Below the pieces are notes generated by a model that was given only the letters and a program-made list of their open reading frames with translations, ran no database searches and had not been told where the DNA came from. The position numbers and the translations under genes are program-made. A stretch of DNA of 64,000 nucleotides from UBA1672 sp964352665 (GTDB lineage: Bacteria; Pseudomonadota; Alphaproteobacteria; Micavibrionales; Micavibrionaceae): assembly GCA_964352665.1 (NCBI GenBank), contig CAYGSJ010000003.1, forward strand, positions 124,001-188,000, read 5' to 3'. Shown piece after piece: positions 1-9,220 of the stretch (its first letter is position 1; the number at the start of each line of letters is the position of its first letter).

Positions 1-398
1 CCTGTTTCCGCATCATTGACGAGTTTGCACTCGAAAGATTCCATTCTGTATTCACCAAAAGCATCGGTGTGCGTATACCACAATTTTAATGCGCCATCGC
101 GCATTGGCTTTATTTCACTGACATAGATTGTGTGCGGATAAGGGATTTGCAGTTCTAGAAAAGAGCGGCAAATTCCGTATTCTGCGGTGGCTTTAAAGGG
201 GGCAAATAAATACCATACGAGAAGCCCAAAAAGCCCAAGACCGCTGAGAATACTTATTTGTTTGGTGCGTTTTTTGGAGGCTTGTTTTTTTTGTTCTTTG
301 AGTTTTTCAGAGAGGGACGCCTGAGATTTGTCTTCTTCTTCGACAACCTCATCAACAACAGTCTGCTTCAGAATTTCGTCTTTTTCGCTCTCACTCAT
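1..398 (-). CDS. Single-pass membrane protein downstream of dotO (partial)
   Basis: The gene runs off the left edge; 132 residues are visible. Its ATG overlaps the dotO stop codon as ATGA, so the two are probably translationally coupled. Residues 1-45 are charged and cytoplasmic-looking, about 49-68 form one hydrophobic segment ending in VWYLF, and the rest would lie in the periplasm, with cysteines near 77 and 124. I do not recognise the family. Its place at the end of the icm/dot operon suggests an accessory of the secretion machine, which is inference from position only. Confidence 0.7.
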   Translation of the reverse strand, partial: MSESEKDEILKQTVVDEVVEEEDKSQASLSEKLKEQKKQASKKRTKQISILSGLGLFGLLVWYLFAPFKATAEYGICRSFLELQIPYPHTIYVSEIKPMRDGALKLWYTHTDAFGEYRMESFECKLVNDAET

Positions 399-3300
399 TT
401 TGATCCCAATTTAAGTTTGATGCGTTTGCTATCTTCCGCTGCTTGTGTAGCCTTACTTTCCTCGACCATTTCTTCAATGATTTCGTCAATAACCGTACTG
501 ATCATCGCGCTCTTTGAATCCCCGCTATCACTATTGGCAAGAACACGTCGTCTTATTTCATTTCTAGCACTCCCGCCGGGGAACTCGCTTGCAAGCATTT
601 GACGGGCACGTGCCGCCCCCAAAACTGCATATAGACGGTTTCTGATCGAAACATCCTCGGAAGATGTGGAAAATGCCCAGAGTTCAATTGGGCCCAATGT
701 ATTATAAATGTGCTGTTCATAACGACCGGATGTGGATCCGATAACAATAAGCGCGGGCGCGCCGATTGCTTTTGGTCCGGTTAGTTTATAGCGCATAATG
801 TGTTTTGCTGTGTTTGAAAGGCCAAAGCGATCGACAACATTTTGAACAGCCTTGTCTGAAATAGCGGTACCAAGAACCCAAATTCCGGTGGCCAAATCAA
901 CCATATCCTTGTCAAAGTCGTCGATAAGCTGTGATGTCAAAACGATTTGTACACCACGTTTACGTCCCTCACGAACGTCACGGATAATCTGCGCCCGGAC
1001 CGAAGCCGACTTGCTTGTGCGGTGGAATTCATCAAAATTCAAACGTTTGGGTGTTTCACTGACATCTTGCAAACGAGCAGCGTGGAACTCGCGATATTTT
1101 TCAGGAATGTTTTGCAGACTGTCTGCACTTACCCACCATGCGCGAACAAGAGCGTGACGCGCAAGCATATACATTATTGATGTTTGTCTGTCTGCCGCGT
1201 CATCACCCTGTGGTGCAACGTCCATAAGGTCAAGCGAGCAAAGGCGCGTATCAGCGATCTCGAATTGTGTAACAGACGAGATAATTGGATATTCACGAAT
1301 GGCCGATGTAATCATACGTTCAAAGGCGCCGACAACGTTTTCAGAACTTACACCCACGGAAGTTTCTTCAAGGAGCGATCTGATTTGCGGGCGTCTTGAG
1401 GCCGTAATCGCATCATTTAATGTTGGCACGGCGTGTCTTTGTGCGATATTCGCAAGATGCGGCATATCAAGTTCGTGCATTTTATCTACGATGTCCCACC
1501 AGAAAGGATCACTGGGCAGGTGGATGTTGTGTTTTTGTATGGCGGCATCAATTTCCATTTCCAGACGAGGCAGGTAGGGCCGTGCTTCTGCATTTGAGGC
1601 ACCATCATCGCGCCAGCGGAACATTTCATCGACCACAAGACCACAAAGTTGTTGCATACCGTCATAAGGTTTGTCGTAGCCCGGAGGTGTTGTCAAAAGC
1701 GTAAGTATTTCGACGAGAAAGCTTCGTTCATCGGGTAAAGGATATCGGCATCCGAGCTGTGTATCAAATGGGTTAATCGCATATTGGTGTGCCATTTGGA
1801 GGCGGAAATATGCGGCTTCGTGTTGCCTGTTTAAAGGCAAAGCCTCTCTGACAAGCGAGATCAAACCTGATGACGATGGACCAATATCAATAACGGACAC
1901 ATATGGAAGACGGCTCAAACCCGGCGTTAGACAAGTTCCGAAGTTTAATGTGTTCAACAGAACCGATTTACCACCTCCGGGTTGTGCGAAGATAAGATCG
2001 AACCATGTTGTGGTCAAAGATGTCCCTGTCTGATAAGGCCATATTTTCCCATCAGGCGTTCTGAATAGCATGGCACCTTCTTCGAATGGGCTGGAGGGCC
2101 TTTGCCATGGTAAAAGCTTCATGATTTCGATCATTGGCGCAATGCCTGATGGCGCCGTTCCGGCACAATGGGCACCCATAGCGGAAGACATTACGCAATC
2201 AAGCGGATCGCCGGAATGTTCGCTGACCTGACAATAGCCCCAACTTTCTACAGATTGCAGCAAGATAGAAAGACGATCGAGAATTTGGTCTTTTTCACTG
2301 ATCTCACACCAAGTTGCAAAGGAGATACGCACCTTCACGACAGGCTCTTTTCTGGCCAAGGCGACAAGGCTTTCCAGAGAATATTTAATAGGGGTATTTC
2401 CTGCATTTGTCGGCCCCAGAATGGTTGCGGCAAAGCTGCGCATGGCAATGGCGTTTGCCCCGCCACCTTCAATAAGGAAAGAGATTCTAAACGGGATATC
2501 AGCTTCGACAAGACGGTTAAGAAGCAACGGGAAAGGCATTGAATCCATCGGGCCAAGAGTCATGTCGGCCCCCGCCCAGAGTAAATTTCCTATACGAACA
2601 ACTGATTTCCCCAGAACCTTTGCTTCGGCTGCGACAAGCTGGTTGCATAATTTGGGCCACAGGATATCGGATAGATCAACCGCACTTTGTGGCGCACGCG
2701 GTGGTATAGGATCGCCCGGAAGACAGGCGCGCCAGTTTTCATTGGCCCGATCAGGGAACATGTTTGACCTGACCGCGTTTAAGGCATCGTGCGCTTCTAG
2801 AAGGTTACATTCAATACCCAGTTCATTAAAGGCAACCATCATAGCATTTACAAAGCTTTTATGGCGCGTTCTAAGAGGCTCCATAACGCCTAGTGGATAT
2901 TGTGCATTCGGTGCATTTAGCCAGCCTTTTGCTTCTTCTTTTGCAATTTCGACTGTTCTTTTTATTTCGTTTTTTGTAAGGGATGATGGTCTTGTCCAGA
3001 GTACAAAATACTGCTCCTCATGGGTCAGAAATCTTTCAAGATGATTTATTTTTTCTTCAAAAAGATCTTCGAGATCCATGCCGATGTTATGAGCTGTTGT
3101 GCGACTTGGATAGATTTTATCGATAAGTGTTTGTCTTATTCTTGATGGGTCACGAACGAAATAGACCTGCAGAGCGTGGCCAAGACGGTCAAAGCGCGCC
3201 CCGATTTTGGCATTAGAGGTATCAATAATTTTATTATATTCATCGTCACCGATGATTTGCTTGCTTCCCTCTACTTTTACGTAAGAAATAAGAGAGCCGT

Positions 3301-3412
3301 CCGAGGAAACGAGAGTGGTGTCATTTTCTTTAGTTTCAAGACGGATAAACGACGAAACAGATTGTTTCATCGCCTTCTGAAACGGTCCGATTAGCTTATC
3401 AAAAAAATTCAT
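395..3412 (-). CDS. dotO: DotO/IcmB, type IVB secretion ATPase
   Basis: This is the VirB4-class ATPase at the cytoplasmic base of the Icm/Dot type IVB secretion system. At 1005 aa it is almost the size of Legionella IcmB. A Walker A motif (PGGGKS) lies near residues 478-483 and a Walker B-like segment (LNFDEFH) near 790. The N-terminal half, about residues 1-450, corresponds to the non-catalytic VirB4-like domain. The upstream gene is dotN, the normal icmJ-icmB neighbour pair, with about 225 nt between them. The downstream membrane protein overlaps it by ATGA. The family assignment is firm because length, ATPase motifs and gene order agree. Confidence 0.93.
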   Translation of the reverse strand: MNFFDKLIGPFQKAMKQSVSSFIRLETKENDTTLVSSDGSLISYVKVEGSKQIIGDDEYNKIIDTSNAKIGARFDRLGHALQVYFVRDPSRIRQTLIDKIYPSRTTAHNIGMDLEDLFEEKINHLERFLTHEEQYFVLWTRPSSLTKNEIKRTVEIAKEEAKGWLNAPNAQYPLGVMEPLRTRHKSFVNAMMVAFNELGIECNLLEAHDALNAVRSNMFPDRANENWRACLPGDPIPPRAPQSAVDLSDILWPKLCNQLVAAEAKVLGKSVVRIGNLLWAGADMTLGPMDSMPFPLLLNRLVEADIPFRISFLIEGGGANAIAMRSFAATILGPTNAGNTPIKYSLESLVALARKEPVVKVRISFATWCEISEKDQILDRLSILLQSVESWGYCQVSEHSGDPLDCVMSSAMGAHCAGTAPSGIAPMIEIMKLLPWQRPSSPFEEGAMLFRTPDGKIWPYQTGTSLTTTWFDLIFAQPGGGKSVLLNTLNFGTCLTPGLSRLPYVSVIDIGPSSSGLISLVREALPLNRQHEAAYFRLQMAHQYAINPFDTQLGCRYPLPDERSFLVEILTLLTTPPGYDKPYDGMQQLCGLVVDEMFRWRDDGASNAEARPYLPRLEMEIDAAIQKHNIHLPSDPFWWDIVDKMHELDMPHLANIAQRHAVPTLNDAITASRRPQIRSLLEETSVGVSSENVVGAFERMITSAIREYPIISSVTQFEIADTRLCSLDLMDVAPQGDDAADRQTSIMYMLARHALVRAWWVSADSLQNIPEKYREFHAARLQDVSETPKRLNFDEFHRTSKSASVRAQIIRDVREGRKRGVQIVLTSQLIDDFDKDMVDLATGIWVLGTAISDKAVQNVVDRFGLSNTAKHIMRYKLTGPKAIGAPALIVIGSTSGRYEQHIYNTLGPIELWAFSTSSEDVSIRNRLYAVLGAARARQMLASEFPGGSARNEIRRRVLANSDSGDSKSAMISTVIDEIIEEMVEESKATQAAEDSKRIKLKLGSK

Positions 3413-3637
3413 AGAAACCTATTATTGTTCTTATCCAAGTTCTTAAGCTAATGTCCTACATCATTCTGTGTAAAGCAAGCATGTTTGTTTGTAAAAAGCT
3501 TTTATATAAGTCAGGTATTTTTTCAAACACAACCAATACGCTTTCATAAGTATCGACAAATTTAAAGTTACAAAAACGACAACACAGTATAGCAGACTCA
3601 TTAATTTGATCATAGAGCAGAAAACGTATTGATAATT

Positions 3638-4354
3638 TTAAGCAGCTTTTTGAATTTGGTGGTAAATATCAAACCATTTTTGGGGTGTTTTCCCCCCGAA
3701 CGGCCCATCTTTGGAGCGCCAATAAGCTAAAATTTGTGGAAATTGGTTAAATTCGAGGTCTGCCTCTTTGATAATACGTCGATCAAGAGGAAAAAGGCGC
3801 ACACCCTCAATCTTTTTATCGCGGCTTCTGTAATGCCCATCGGTTAGATAGTCCTTGAGAACCGTTGCAAGGATGTAAGGATCATCTGTTCCGATACGCG
3901 CTTTTACGGCCTCTCTTCTTTCCATTATGGCATCTAGAGCGGCTCTTGCGGCTTCAGCGATCGGCCCTTGTGAAATACGCGCGACATAGATGGCTCTTGC
4001 AATATGATGAAGATCAGACTGATTAATTTCAGGAAGCCATAAAAGCACACCGGAACGCATGGTGTTGACCATATCCAGATTGAAACATTGGTGACAGAAA
4101 ATACACACTGTTTTCAGGGCATCATCTCCTTTGGCCTCTCCTTCGCCGAAGTAATGAACATCCTGATATTTTTTTGCCTTAAAACCACAGCATTGACAGG
4201 TATCTTCGTCTCTGGCGAAGATTTTTTGCTTTTTATCCTTTGTTATGCCATCGGGTGTTATAGGTGCGGAATCTTGAGCATTTGCTTTGCTTGCGATCTG
4301 AGAAGATTTTTTTGTATTGCGCGACAGGCCAAGTTTTATTGGTTCATAACTCAT
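3638..4354 (-). CDS. dotN: DotN/IcmJ, zinc-binding coupling-complex subunit
   Basis: DotN (IcmJ) is a cytoplasmic HNH-fold, metal-binding subunit of the DotL coupling complex that brings effectors to the Icm/Dot channel. This 238 aa protein has two cysteine groups typical of it, Cys53/55/56 (CQCC) and Cys84/87/90 (CIFCHQC), with histidines at 67 and 88. It is slightly longer than the Legionella protein because of a polar N-terminal extension of about 40 residues. It lies directly before dotO, as icmJ lies before icmB in Legionella. A strong terminator upstream (4466-4496) separates it from the rest of the operon, so it probably has its own promoter in 4355-4465; I see no convincing promoter boxes there. 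Confidence 0.88.
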   Translation of the reverse strand: MSYEPIKLGLSRNTKKSSQIASKANAQDSAPITPDGITKDKKQKIFARDEDTCQCCGFKAKKYQDVHYFGEGEAKGDDALKTVCIFCHQCFNLDMVNTMRSGVLLWLPEINQSDLHHIARAIYVARISQGPIAEAARAALDAIMERREAVKARIGTDDPYILATVLKDYLTDGHYRSRDKKIEGVRLFPLDRRIIKEADLEFNQFPQILAYWRSKDGPFGGKTPQKWFDIYHQIQKAA

Positions 4355-4465
4355 TTTATCTCTATAACCCCATTATAAGCGGACTTTGCACTTTTAGCCC
4401 CCTATCGTTATATCCAAAGGTGATGTTAGCATATTTGAAAAAACGTTGTCATATTTTTTGTGTTT

Positions 4466-4496
4466 CATAAAAAAAGAGCCGGGAAACCGGCTCTTT
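4466..4496 (-). terminator. Intrinsic terminator after the gap-interrupted gene
   Basis: A perfect 10-bp stem (AAAGAGCCGG / CCGGCTCTTT) with a GAAA loop occupies 4473-4496 and is followed on the minus strand by a T tract. It lies 28 nt after the stop codon at 4524-4526, so it ends transcripts arriving from the IcmC-like and gap genes before dotN. Confidence 0.85.
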
Positions 4497-4523
4497 GTAT
4501 CTTTAGGTAATCTCAGATAACGA

Positions 4524-4701
4524 TTAGTTAACTGTGAATGTTACCCCTTTAAGCTTAACAGCTTTAACGGTTGCTGAGCTGTCACNNNNNNNNNNNNNNN
4601 NNNNNNNNNNNNNNNNNNNNNNNNNNNNNNNNNNNNNNNNNNNNNNNNNNNNNNNNNNNNNNNNNNNNNNNNNNNNNNNNNNNNNTGGTTCTTTTGAACA
4701 T
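4524..4701 (-). CDS. Small gene interrupted by the assembly gap (icmD position)
   Basis: Both ends of a gene flank the 100-N block. On the right, an excellent ribosome binding site (GAGGAGG) precedes ATG at 4701, giving MFKRT before the Ns. On the left, an open frame DSSATVKAVKLKGVTFTVN ends at TAA 4524-4526 and is followed by a strong terminator. One gene spanning the gap is the simplest reading, but its true length and frame continuity cannot be seen. It occupies the place of icmD between the icmC-like gene and icmJ, yet its polar, Thr/Val-rich tail is not the hydrophobic end expected of IcmD. The strong translation and termination signals suggest high expression. Confidence 0.55.
4586..4685. 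other. Assembly gap of 100 N
   Basis: There are exactly 100 consecutive N, the usual placeholder for a scaffold join of unknown size. It falls inside a small gene. A repeated sequence or very uneven coverage there could have caused the break. Confidence 0.98.
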
Positions 4702-4791
4702 TATAGTTCCTCCTCAAATACCAATTGATACTCACTTTATAGTATTATGGTATCAGATTTGCCACAAAGTCGCCACAATTTTTTACTTTTT

Positions 4792-6438
4792 TTATGAGAA
4801 TGTCACGCCAAACGCAGTTACACCAAGAGTTGTCTGGATTGCGTTCAAGAGTGGCCCGAGGTTAACGGCCAATGCCCCTCCGACCATATGGGTCATGCCG
4901 GACATGACAGAGGCCTGTTGACTTCCTTCCGAAACGTCTCTCAGGATGAATATTCCACGTACAAAGCTAATCATACCTATAATAATCATAAACTTAAGGA
5001 CAGCATTGATGGTGTGGTATGCAGCAGCTTTCTCGGCAACGCTCATACCGGCAACATAAGTCAACTTTGCTTTGGTTGTAGTTATGGACGTACCAAAGAA
5101 ACTTGCAGAGAAGGCGTGTAGAATAGTTGTTGCAGAAATCAAAACCCCACCTGTTGCAAAGGTTGTAACAGTTCCTATTCCTCCTGGCCCGCGCGCACCT
5201 TCTTGAGCAGATCTCATTAATCTGGATATACCGATCATAATAAAGATCATACCGGCGCAGAAACAGAAGAAGTTCAATACAACATGTCCGGGGCCTAAAA
5301 TATCTTCCATGAAACAGGCCATAGCCTGATGAAGCGAGTTTGTCGCGCCACAAGTTAATGCCACACCACCATCTTCATAGGATGTGAAAGTCCCCAAAAC
5401 AACGGATAAAGCAGATCCCGTAGGCGTAACACTATACGCGATTGTCATTGCCACAATAGGCAGTGCAAAGAAGCACCCTGAAACGACCAGTCTGGAGATA
5501 CCTTCTGAGAGGGCCGTTTGTGAGGGATTAATAACATGGTCACGAATTTTCAAAATTGCCCATAGGCCTATAATAAGTCCTAACATATAGGACACCATGA
5601 TCAAGAAGCTGGGTACAGCAGCGAATGCGTTCAGCAATGTACATAAGCCCTCACCGACACTTCCCGCGCCATAGAAAATAGAAGGAATGATAATACCCAA
5701 ACCACAGTCAAATATTTCAGACGTTTCAGATGAGTGTACAAATGTACTTATGACGTATAGTTCGATGGCTGTTGTTCCGAAACCCGCGCCACCATTCGCA
5801 ATCATGTTGTATATGGCATCGTAAACGTTTGGAAGAGCGAATAACGCGCCCGCGGTCAAATAGCGTATCACAGCATCTTTTAAAGGAACGCGATCCGGAT
5901 CATCCACGTGATCTCGTGTTTTATATAAAGCTGATGTAGCAATAATTATAGCCAGCAAATAGGCGACAACAGCAACCAGACCCGGAATCTTTCCCGAGGT
6001 AAAGATGATCGAGTTTATAATCGAGCTGAAGTTACCAAGACCAAGATAGCCGGTCAGACCGACCGCACCGCTAAGGGTTGCGATAATACCGTAAGACGGC
6101 TCAAAATTTGTTATCGACCCACCACTGATGGCTGTTTGAGCGGCTTCGAAAATAGTAGGTAGAGCGAAAAGTGCACCACCCACAAGATAACGAATCACAG
6201 GAACGCGCATTGGTGTCTGTGATGGATTTGTAACGTGGTCGACTGTTTTAAAAACAGCAAGTGTTGCAAATAAAATACCTGCTAAATACGAGAAGGCGGC
6301 AAGTAAGCCCGGCAGGGTGATAACAGAGTTCGAAATATTTTGTGCAATATCTTCAAGATTTTGGGCGAACGCTGTACTCGGCAGTGAAGCGAAAAGAACC
6401 AACCCCAAAAATGATAACAATCGGCGCTTATACAACAA
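4792..6438 (-). CDS. Multi-module IcmC/IcmD (DotE/DotP)-like membrane protein
   Basis: DotE (IcmC) and DotP (IcmD) are small inner-membrane proteins of the Icm/Dot system. This 548 aa protein has a signal peptide (residues 1-25, cut after STAFA) and then five copies of a two-helix module at about 42-107, 151-217, 275-336, 381-449 and 475-545. Copies 1-3 share the pattern K-x-x-DHV-x-x-P, then IRYLxxGALFALP. Copies 4 and 5 are more degenerate but keep the GA/GG...LP/LGP ending. It sits where icmC belongs, between icmG- and icmD-position genes. The start is TTG, five bases after AGGAGGG; a second TTG follows directly. The fusion and multiplication of modules is unusual for this family. Confidence 0.78.
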   Translation of the reverse strand: MLYKRRLLSFLGLVLFASLPSTAFAQNLEDIAQNISNSVITLPGLLAAFSYLAGILFATLAVFKTVDHVTNPSQTPMRVPVIRYLVGGALFALPTIFEAAQTAISGGSITNFEPSYGIIATLSGAVGLTGYLGLGNFSSIINSIIFTSGKIPGLVAVVAYLLAIIIATSALYKTRDHVDDPDRVPLKDAVIRYLTAGALFALPNVYDAIYNMIANGGAGFGTTAIELYVISTFVHSSETSEIFDCGLGIIIPSIFYGAGSVGEGLCTLLNAFAAVPSFLIMVSYMLGLIIGLWAILKIRDHVINPSQTALSEGISRLVVSGCFFALPIVAMTIAYSVTPTGSALSVVLGTFTSYEDGGVALTCGATNSLHQAMACFMEDILGPGHVVLNFFCFCAGMIFIMIGISRLMRSAQEGARGPGGIGTVTTFATGGVLISATTILHAFSASFFGTSITTTKAKLTYVAGMSVAEKAAAYHTINAVLKFMIIIGMISFVRGIFILRDVSEGSQQASVMSGMTHMVGGALAVNLGPLLNAIQTTLGVTAFGVTFS

Positions 6439-6565
6439 TGTAACCCTCCTGAACTTGCAGATACTCTATTAGACCACATTTAATGAATATTCTGCAAATT
6501 TTATTCTTATATATGCTCTAAGTAGTATTTTACTACAAAAGGGTAAAAAAGCGTAAGATTTTATG

Positions 6566-7912
6566 TTACTGGGTAAGCTTGTTTTTTGTGCCCTGAATAA
6601 CCCATTGCCCGTCTAGCATTTTTATGGATTTTATAAGCCCAAGACCAGTTACGGTATCTCCAACTTCGATGGATTTCATTTCGGTTGAAATTTTATCATA
6701 AATAACTGCTTTTCCAGCTTGCGCGGCGCGTATAACCCATTCTTTTTTAACAATTTTTTCTGTTTTTGGCGTGGGATTTTCCTGCATTTCGGTCTTTTGG
6801 GGTACAACAGGAGGATTTTCTTCCATAATGGCGGAAGCCGGAGGCATTTCTGCCTCAACCGCTTGTTTAAACTCGACTTTTTCTGTTTGTTGAGCCGGAA
6901 TTCCCTCTTTTATTGTTTGCTCAGGCTCGGTTGTCTCTATTACCTCTTCGATTTCAGGTTCTACTGCAGATTCCGGTTCTGGAGCTTCCTCGATGATGCT
7001 TTCTTCGCCCTCAACAGCCATTTCCGGTTGTTCCAACATTTGTAAATCTTCTTGTTCTTGCTCTGTTTCTACAACCTTGGTTGGTGCCATCACAAGTTCT
7101 TCTGGAAGGCTTTCAAGACTTTCTATAATCGTTTCGGGCACTACCGGTAGCTCTTCTTCTACCATGGCGCTTTGATTTTGGCTCATAATGTCTTCCAGAG
7201 CTGTGTTTTCTTCAACAGATGGAAGGACGTCTGTATCGCCCGGTAACTCTTCGGTGCGAGAAAGCAGCTCGTCTTCCTGAAGACTAAATACTTCTGCGCT
7301 GTCATCCTCAGCCTGAAGCGTTTCGGTTTCAGCCATGATGGAATCATCGATCAGGGCGTTTTCCATGCTTTGCGCGTCTTCCGCTTCTGTTGCGTCGGAA
7401 AGTTCCGGCAGGGCCATAGGCATATCTTCAAGATTTTCGGGCAGTGGCGTCAGGACTGTTTCCTCAGTCTCCATTAGCATTTCCGGTGCCTGATCCATAG
7501 GCTCGTCAGGTATAGCTACGTCTTGGTCCTGTTGTTTCAAAATTTCGGCCAGAGGACTTGTTTCTTGTGGCGCACTTACTTCCTCTGCTGGTATTTCGGA
7601 GGCTTGCTCATCAATTTTTATGACAGGTATGTTATCTTGCGGTGCTTCAAATATATTCCCTAAAAATGGCAGGGCCATGAGGGGCAGAAAACATATAATC
7701 AGGATGAACAGAAAGAGCTTTGAAATCCCCTTCTTTTTTGGCTTTATGTTTATGGCATCTCCTGCATCATCTTCTTGCATGACGCTGGCAGGGTGGCCTT
7801 CAATTGGCTCAAGATCTTCTTGTGCCAAATCGTCATCATCATCCCAAAGATCATCAAGATCTTCTTCGGTTTCTAGTTCTTCTTCATTCATATCTTTGTC
7901 AGAATCGACCAT
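6566..7912 (-). CDS. dotF: DotF/IcmG-like acidic inner-membrane protein
   Basis: DotF (IcmG) is a bitopic inner-membrane protein of the Icm/Dot core that touches effectors and DotG. This 448 aa protein has a very acidic cytoplasmic N-terminus (1-60), one membrane helix at about 65-87, a long low-complexity Glu/Pro/Val-rich periplasmic stretch (90-385) and a compact basic C-terminal domain of about 60 residues that looks beta-rich, somewhat like a PilP/SH3-type fold. The assignment rests on topology and on its place between dotG and the IcmC-like gene, which is the icmE-icmG-icmC order; sequence identity to DotF is not obvious. The ribosome binding site is weak, so translation may depend on dotG, which ends 36 nt upstream. 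Confidence 0.65.
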   Translation of the reverse strand: MVDSDKDMNEEELETEEDLDDLWDDDDDLAQEDLEPIEGHPASVMQEDDAGDAINIKPKKKGISKLFLFILIICFLPLMALPFLGNIFEAPQDNIPVIKIDEQASEIPAEEVSAPQETSPLAEILKQQDQDVAIPDEPMDQAPEMLMETEETVLTPLPENLEDMPMALPELSDATEAEDAQSMENALIDDSIMAETETLQAEDDSAEVFSLQEDELLSRTEELPGDTDVLPSVEENTALEDIMSQNQSAMVEEELPVVPETIIESLESLPEELVMAPTKVVETEQEQEDLQMLEQPEMAVEGEESIIEEAPEPESAVEPEIEEVIETTEPEQTIKEGIPAQQTEKVEFKQAVEAEMPPASAIMEENPPVVPQKTEMQENPTPKTEKIVKKEWVIRAAQAGKAVIYDKISTEMKSIEVGDTVTGLGLIKSIKMLDGQWVIQGTKNKLTQ

Positions 7913-7948
7913 GTTTAGTGCCAGGCTAAGCCGGTTTTTGCTAAAGGT

Positions 7949-9220
7949 TTAAATATCACCCTCGTCATCTACCACATTTTCTGTGAAAAAGATACCGATA
8001 GGTGTTCCTGCAGCGATGATAATCTGAACTGGCACATCAGCCATGTCATCCAAAATTTCGCTAATCTCTTGCGCCGCTTCCTCCACACCAAGAGCGATTT
8101 CTTGATCTGAGTCTGCTTCTTCTGTTTCTTCTGCAACTGTTTCACCGTTAATTGTAACGGTGGTCTGGCCACTTTCAGCAATAGCGCCAGCAAAGCCTTC
8201 GATGAATGCAGCGGCGGCAGGGAAAACAATACGCTTGAAATATCTATGATTTACATCTGTGCTTTTGGCGGCCAGTCCTAATTCAGGATCCAGCATGATT
8301 GCCTCGACATTGTATTGCTCTCCGTCTTCGTTAACGGCCACATTAAAGGTAATCGCGAGTTTTTCAAGGTCTTCAAGGACCTCGAATTCACCTAGAAGCT
8401 TCCATCCTTTAAGAGGGCCACTAACCATTTGCGCTAAAACCACAGTTGGTACGTCTGAATTCGCTTCCAGGAGGAGTTGACCATAAACAATTTTACCAGC
8501 GGGTATGACCACAACAGGGTCGTCTGTCTCTTCTTCGAAACCCGGCTCTTCAAAATTTCCGTCTGAACCGTTGCCGCCGCCGCCAAGGCCGCCATCACCC
8601 TCTGCCTGCTCGTTGTAATTTATCAAGGTTATAGTGGTGAAGCTCTTCTTTTCGTCATTGGCCTGCAAAAGAGAAGACATTTGCTCTTGCATAGAAGACG
8701 ACAAATCACTGATTGCCTGACTTTGTTGCTCTGCGTTTAGAACGGTAATAGGCTCTGCCTCTGTTTCGCGGATTTTCATCTCACGCTCAACACGTTCTTC
8801 TTGTAGAAGTCTCCAGCGCAAGAGGGGGTCTTCAGTTTTTTCTTCTGTTTCAGGCACTTCCAAACGGGTGTCATATGTTTTAATTGGCACCGGTATGGAG
8901 CTTGTGCCTTCTGTAATCGCGCGCTCAAGATCCGCTTCGTTTTGCTGTTCTACTGCCTCTGCATATGCAGGTGAGATTTGTTCATCTGTTCCGGGAACGG
9001 ATGTAACGTCAGAACCGCCAGGGATTTGAGATTCTTTTGTCTCGATTGTTTCTTGTCCGAAGAGCATAACAACACCGACGATGACGACGATCGCTACAAT
9101 AATGACAGCGATTTTCGCGGTAGGACTTCTTCTTATTGTGTCGCCCAGATTCGACTTCTGAGCAAACTCATCGAAACCATCATCCGCCCCGATAATCTCT
9201 TCATCTAAATCATCATTCAT
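7949..9220 (-). CDS. dotG: DotG/IcmE, VirB10-like core channel protein (short form)
   Basis: DotG spans both membranes and forms the central channel of the type IVB core complex; its C-terminus is related to VirB10/TrbI. The protein has an acidic cytoplasmic N-terminus, a single membrane helix at about 36-55, a charged linker and a C-terminal TrbI-like domain from about residue 230 (VVVIPAGKIVYGQLLLEANS is its first strand pair) to about 360. At 423 aa it is much shorter than Legionella DotG (about 1050 aa) because the pentapeptide-repeat region is missing. It overlaps dotH by 8 nt, so the two are translationally coupled. Confidence 0.88.
   Translation of the reverse strand: MNDDLDEEIIGADDGFDEFAQKSNLGDTIRRSPTAKIAVIIVAIVVIVGVVMLFGQETIETKESQIPGGSDVTSVPGTDEQISPAYAEAVEQQNEADLERAITEGTSSIPVPIKTYDTRLEVPETEEKTEDPLLRWRLLQEERVEREMKIRETEAEPITVLNAEQQSQAISDLSSSMQEQMSSLLQANDEKKSFTTITLINYNEQAEGDGGLGGGGNGSDGNFEEPGFEEETDDPVVVIPAGKIVYGQLLLEANSDVPTVVLAQMVSGPLKGWKLLGEFEVLEDLEKLAITFNVAVNEDGEQYNVEAIMLDPELGLAAKSTDVNHRYFKRIVFPAAAAFIEGFAGAIAESGQTTVTINGETVAEETEEADSDQEIALGVEEAAQEISEILDDMADVPVQIIIAAGTPIGIFFTENVVDDEGDI

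Noticed and set aside
4534..4735. Open frames read through the N block on either strand
   Set aside because: They consist mostly of N codons and cannot be evaluated; only the flanking pieces on the minus strand have supporting signals.
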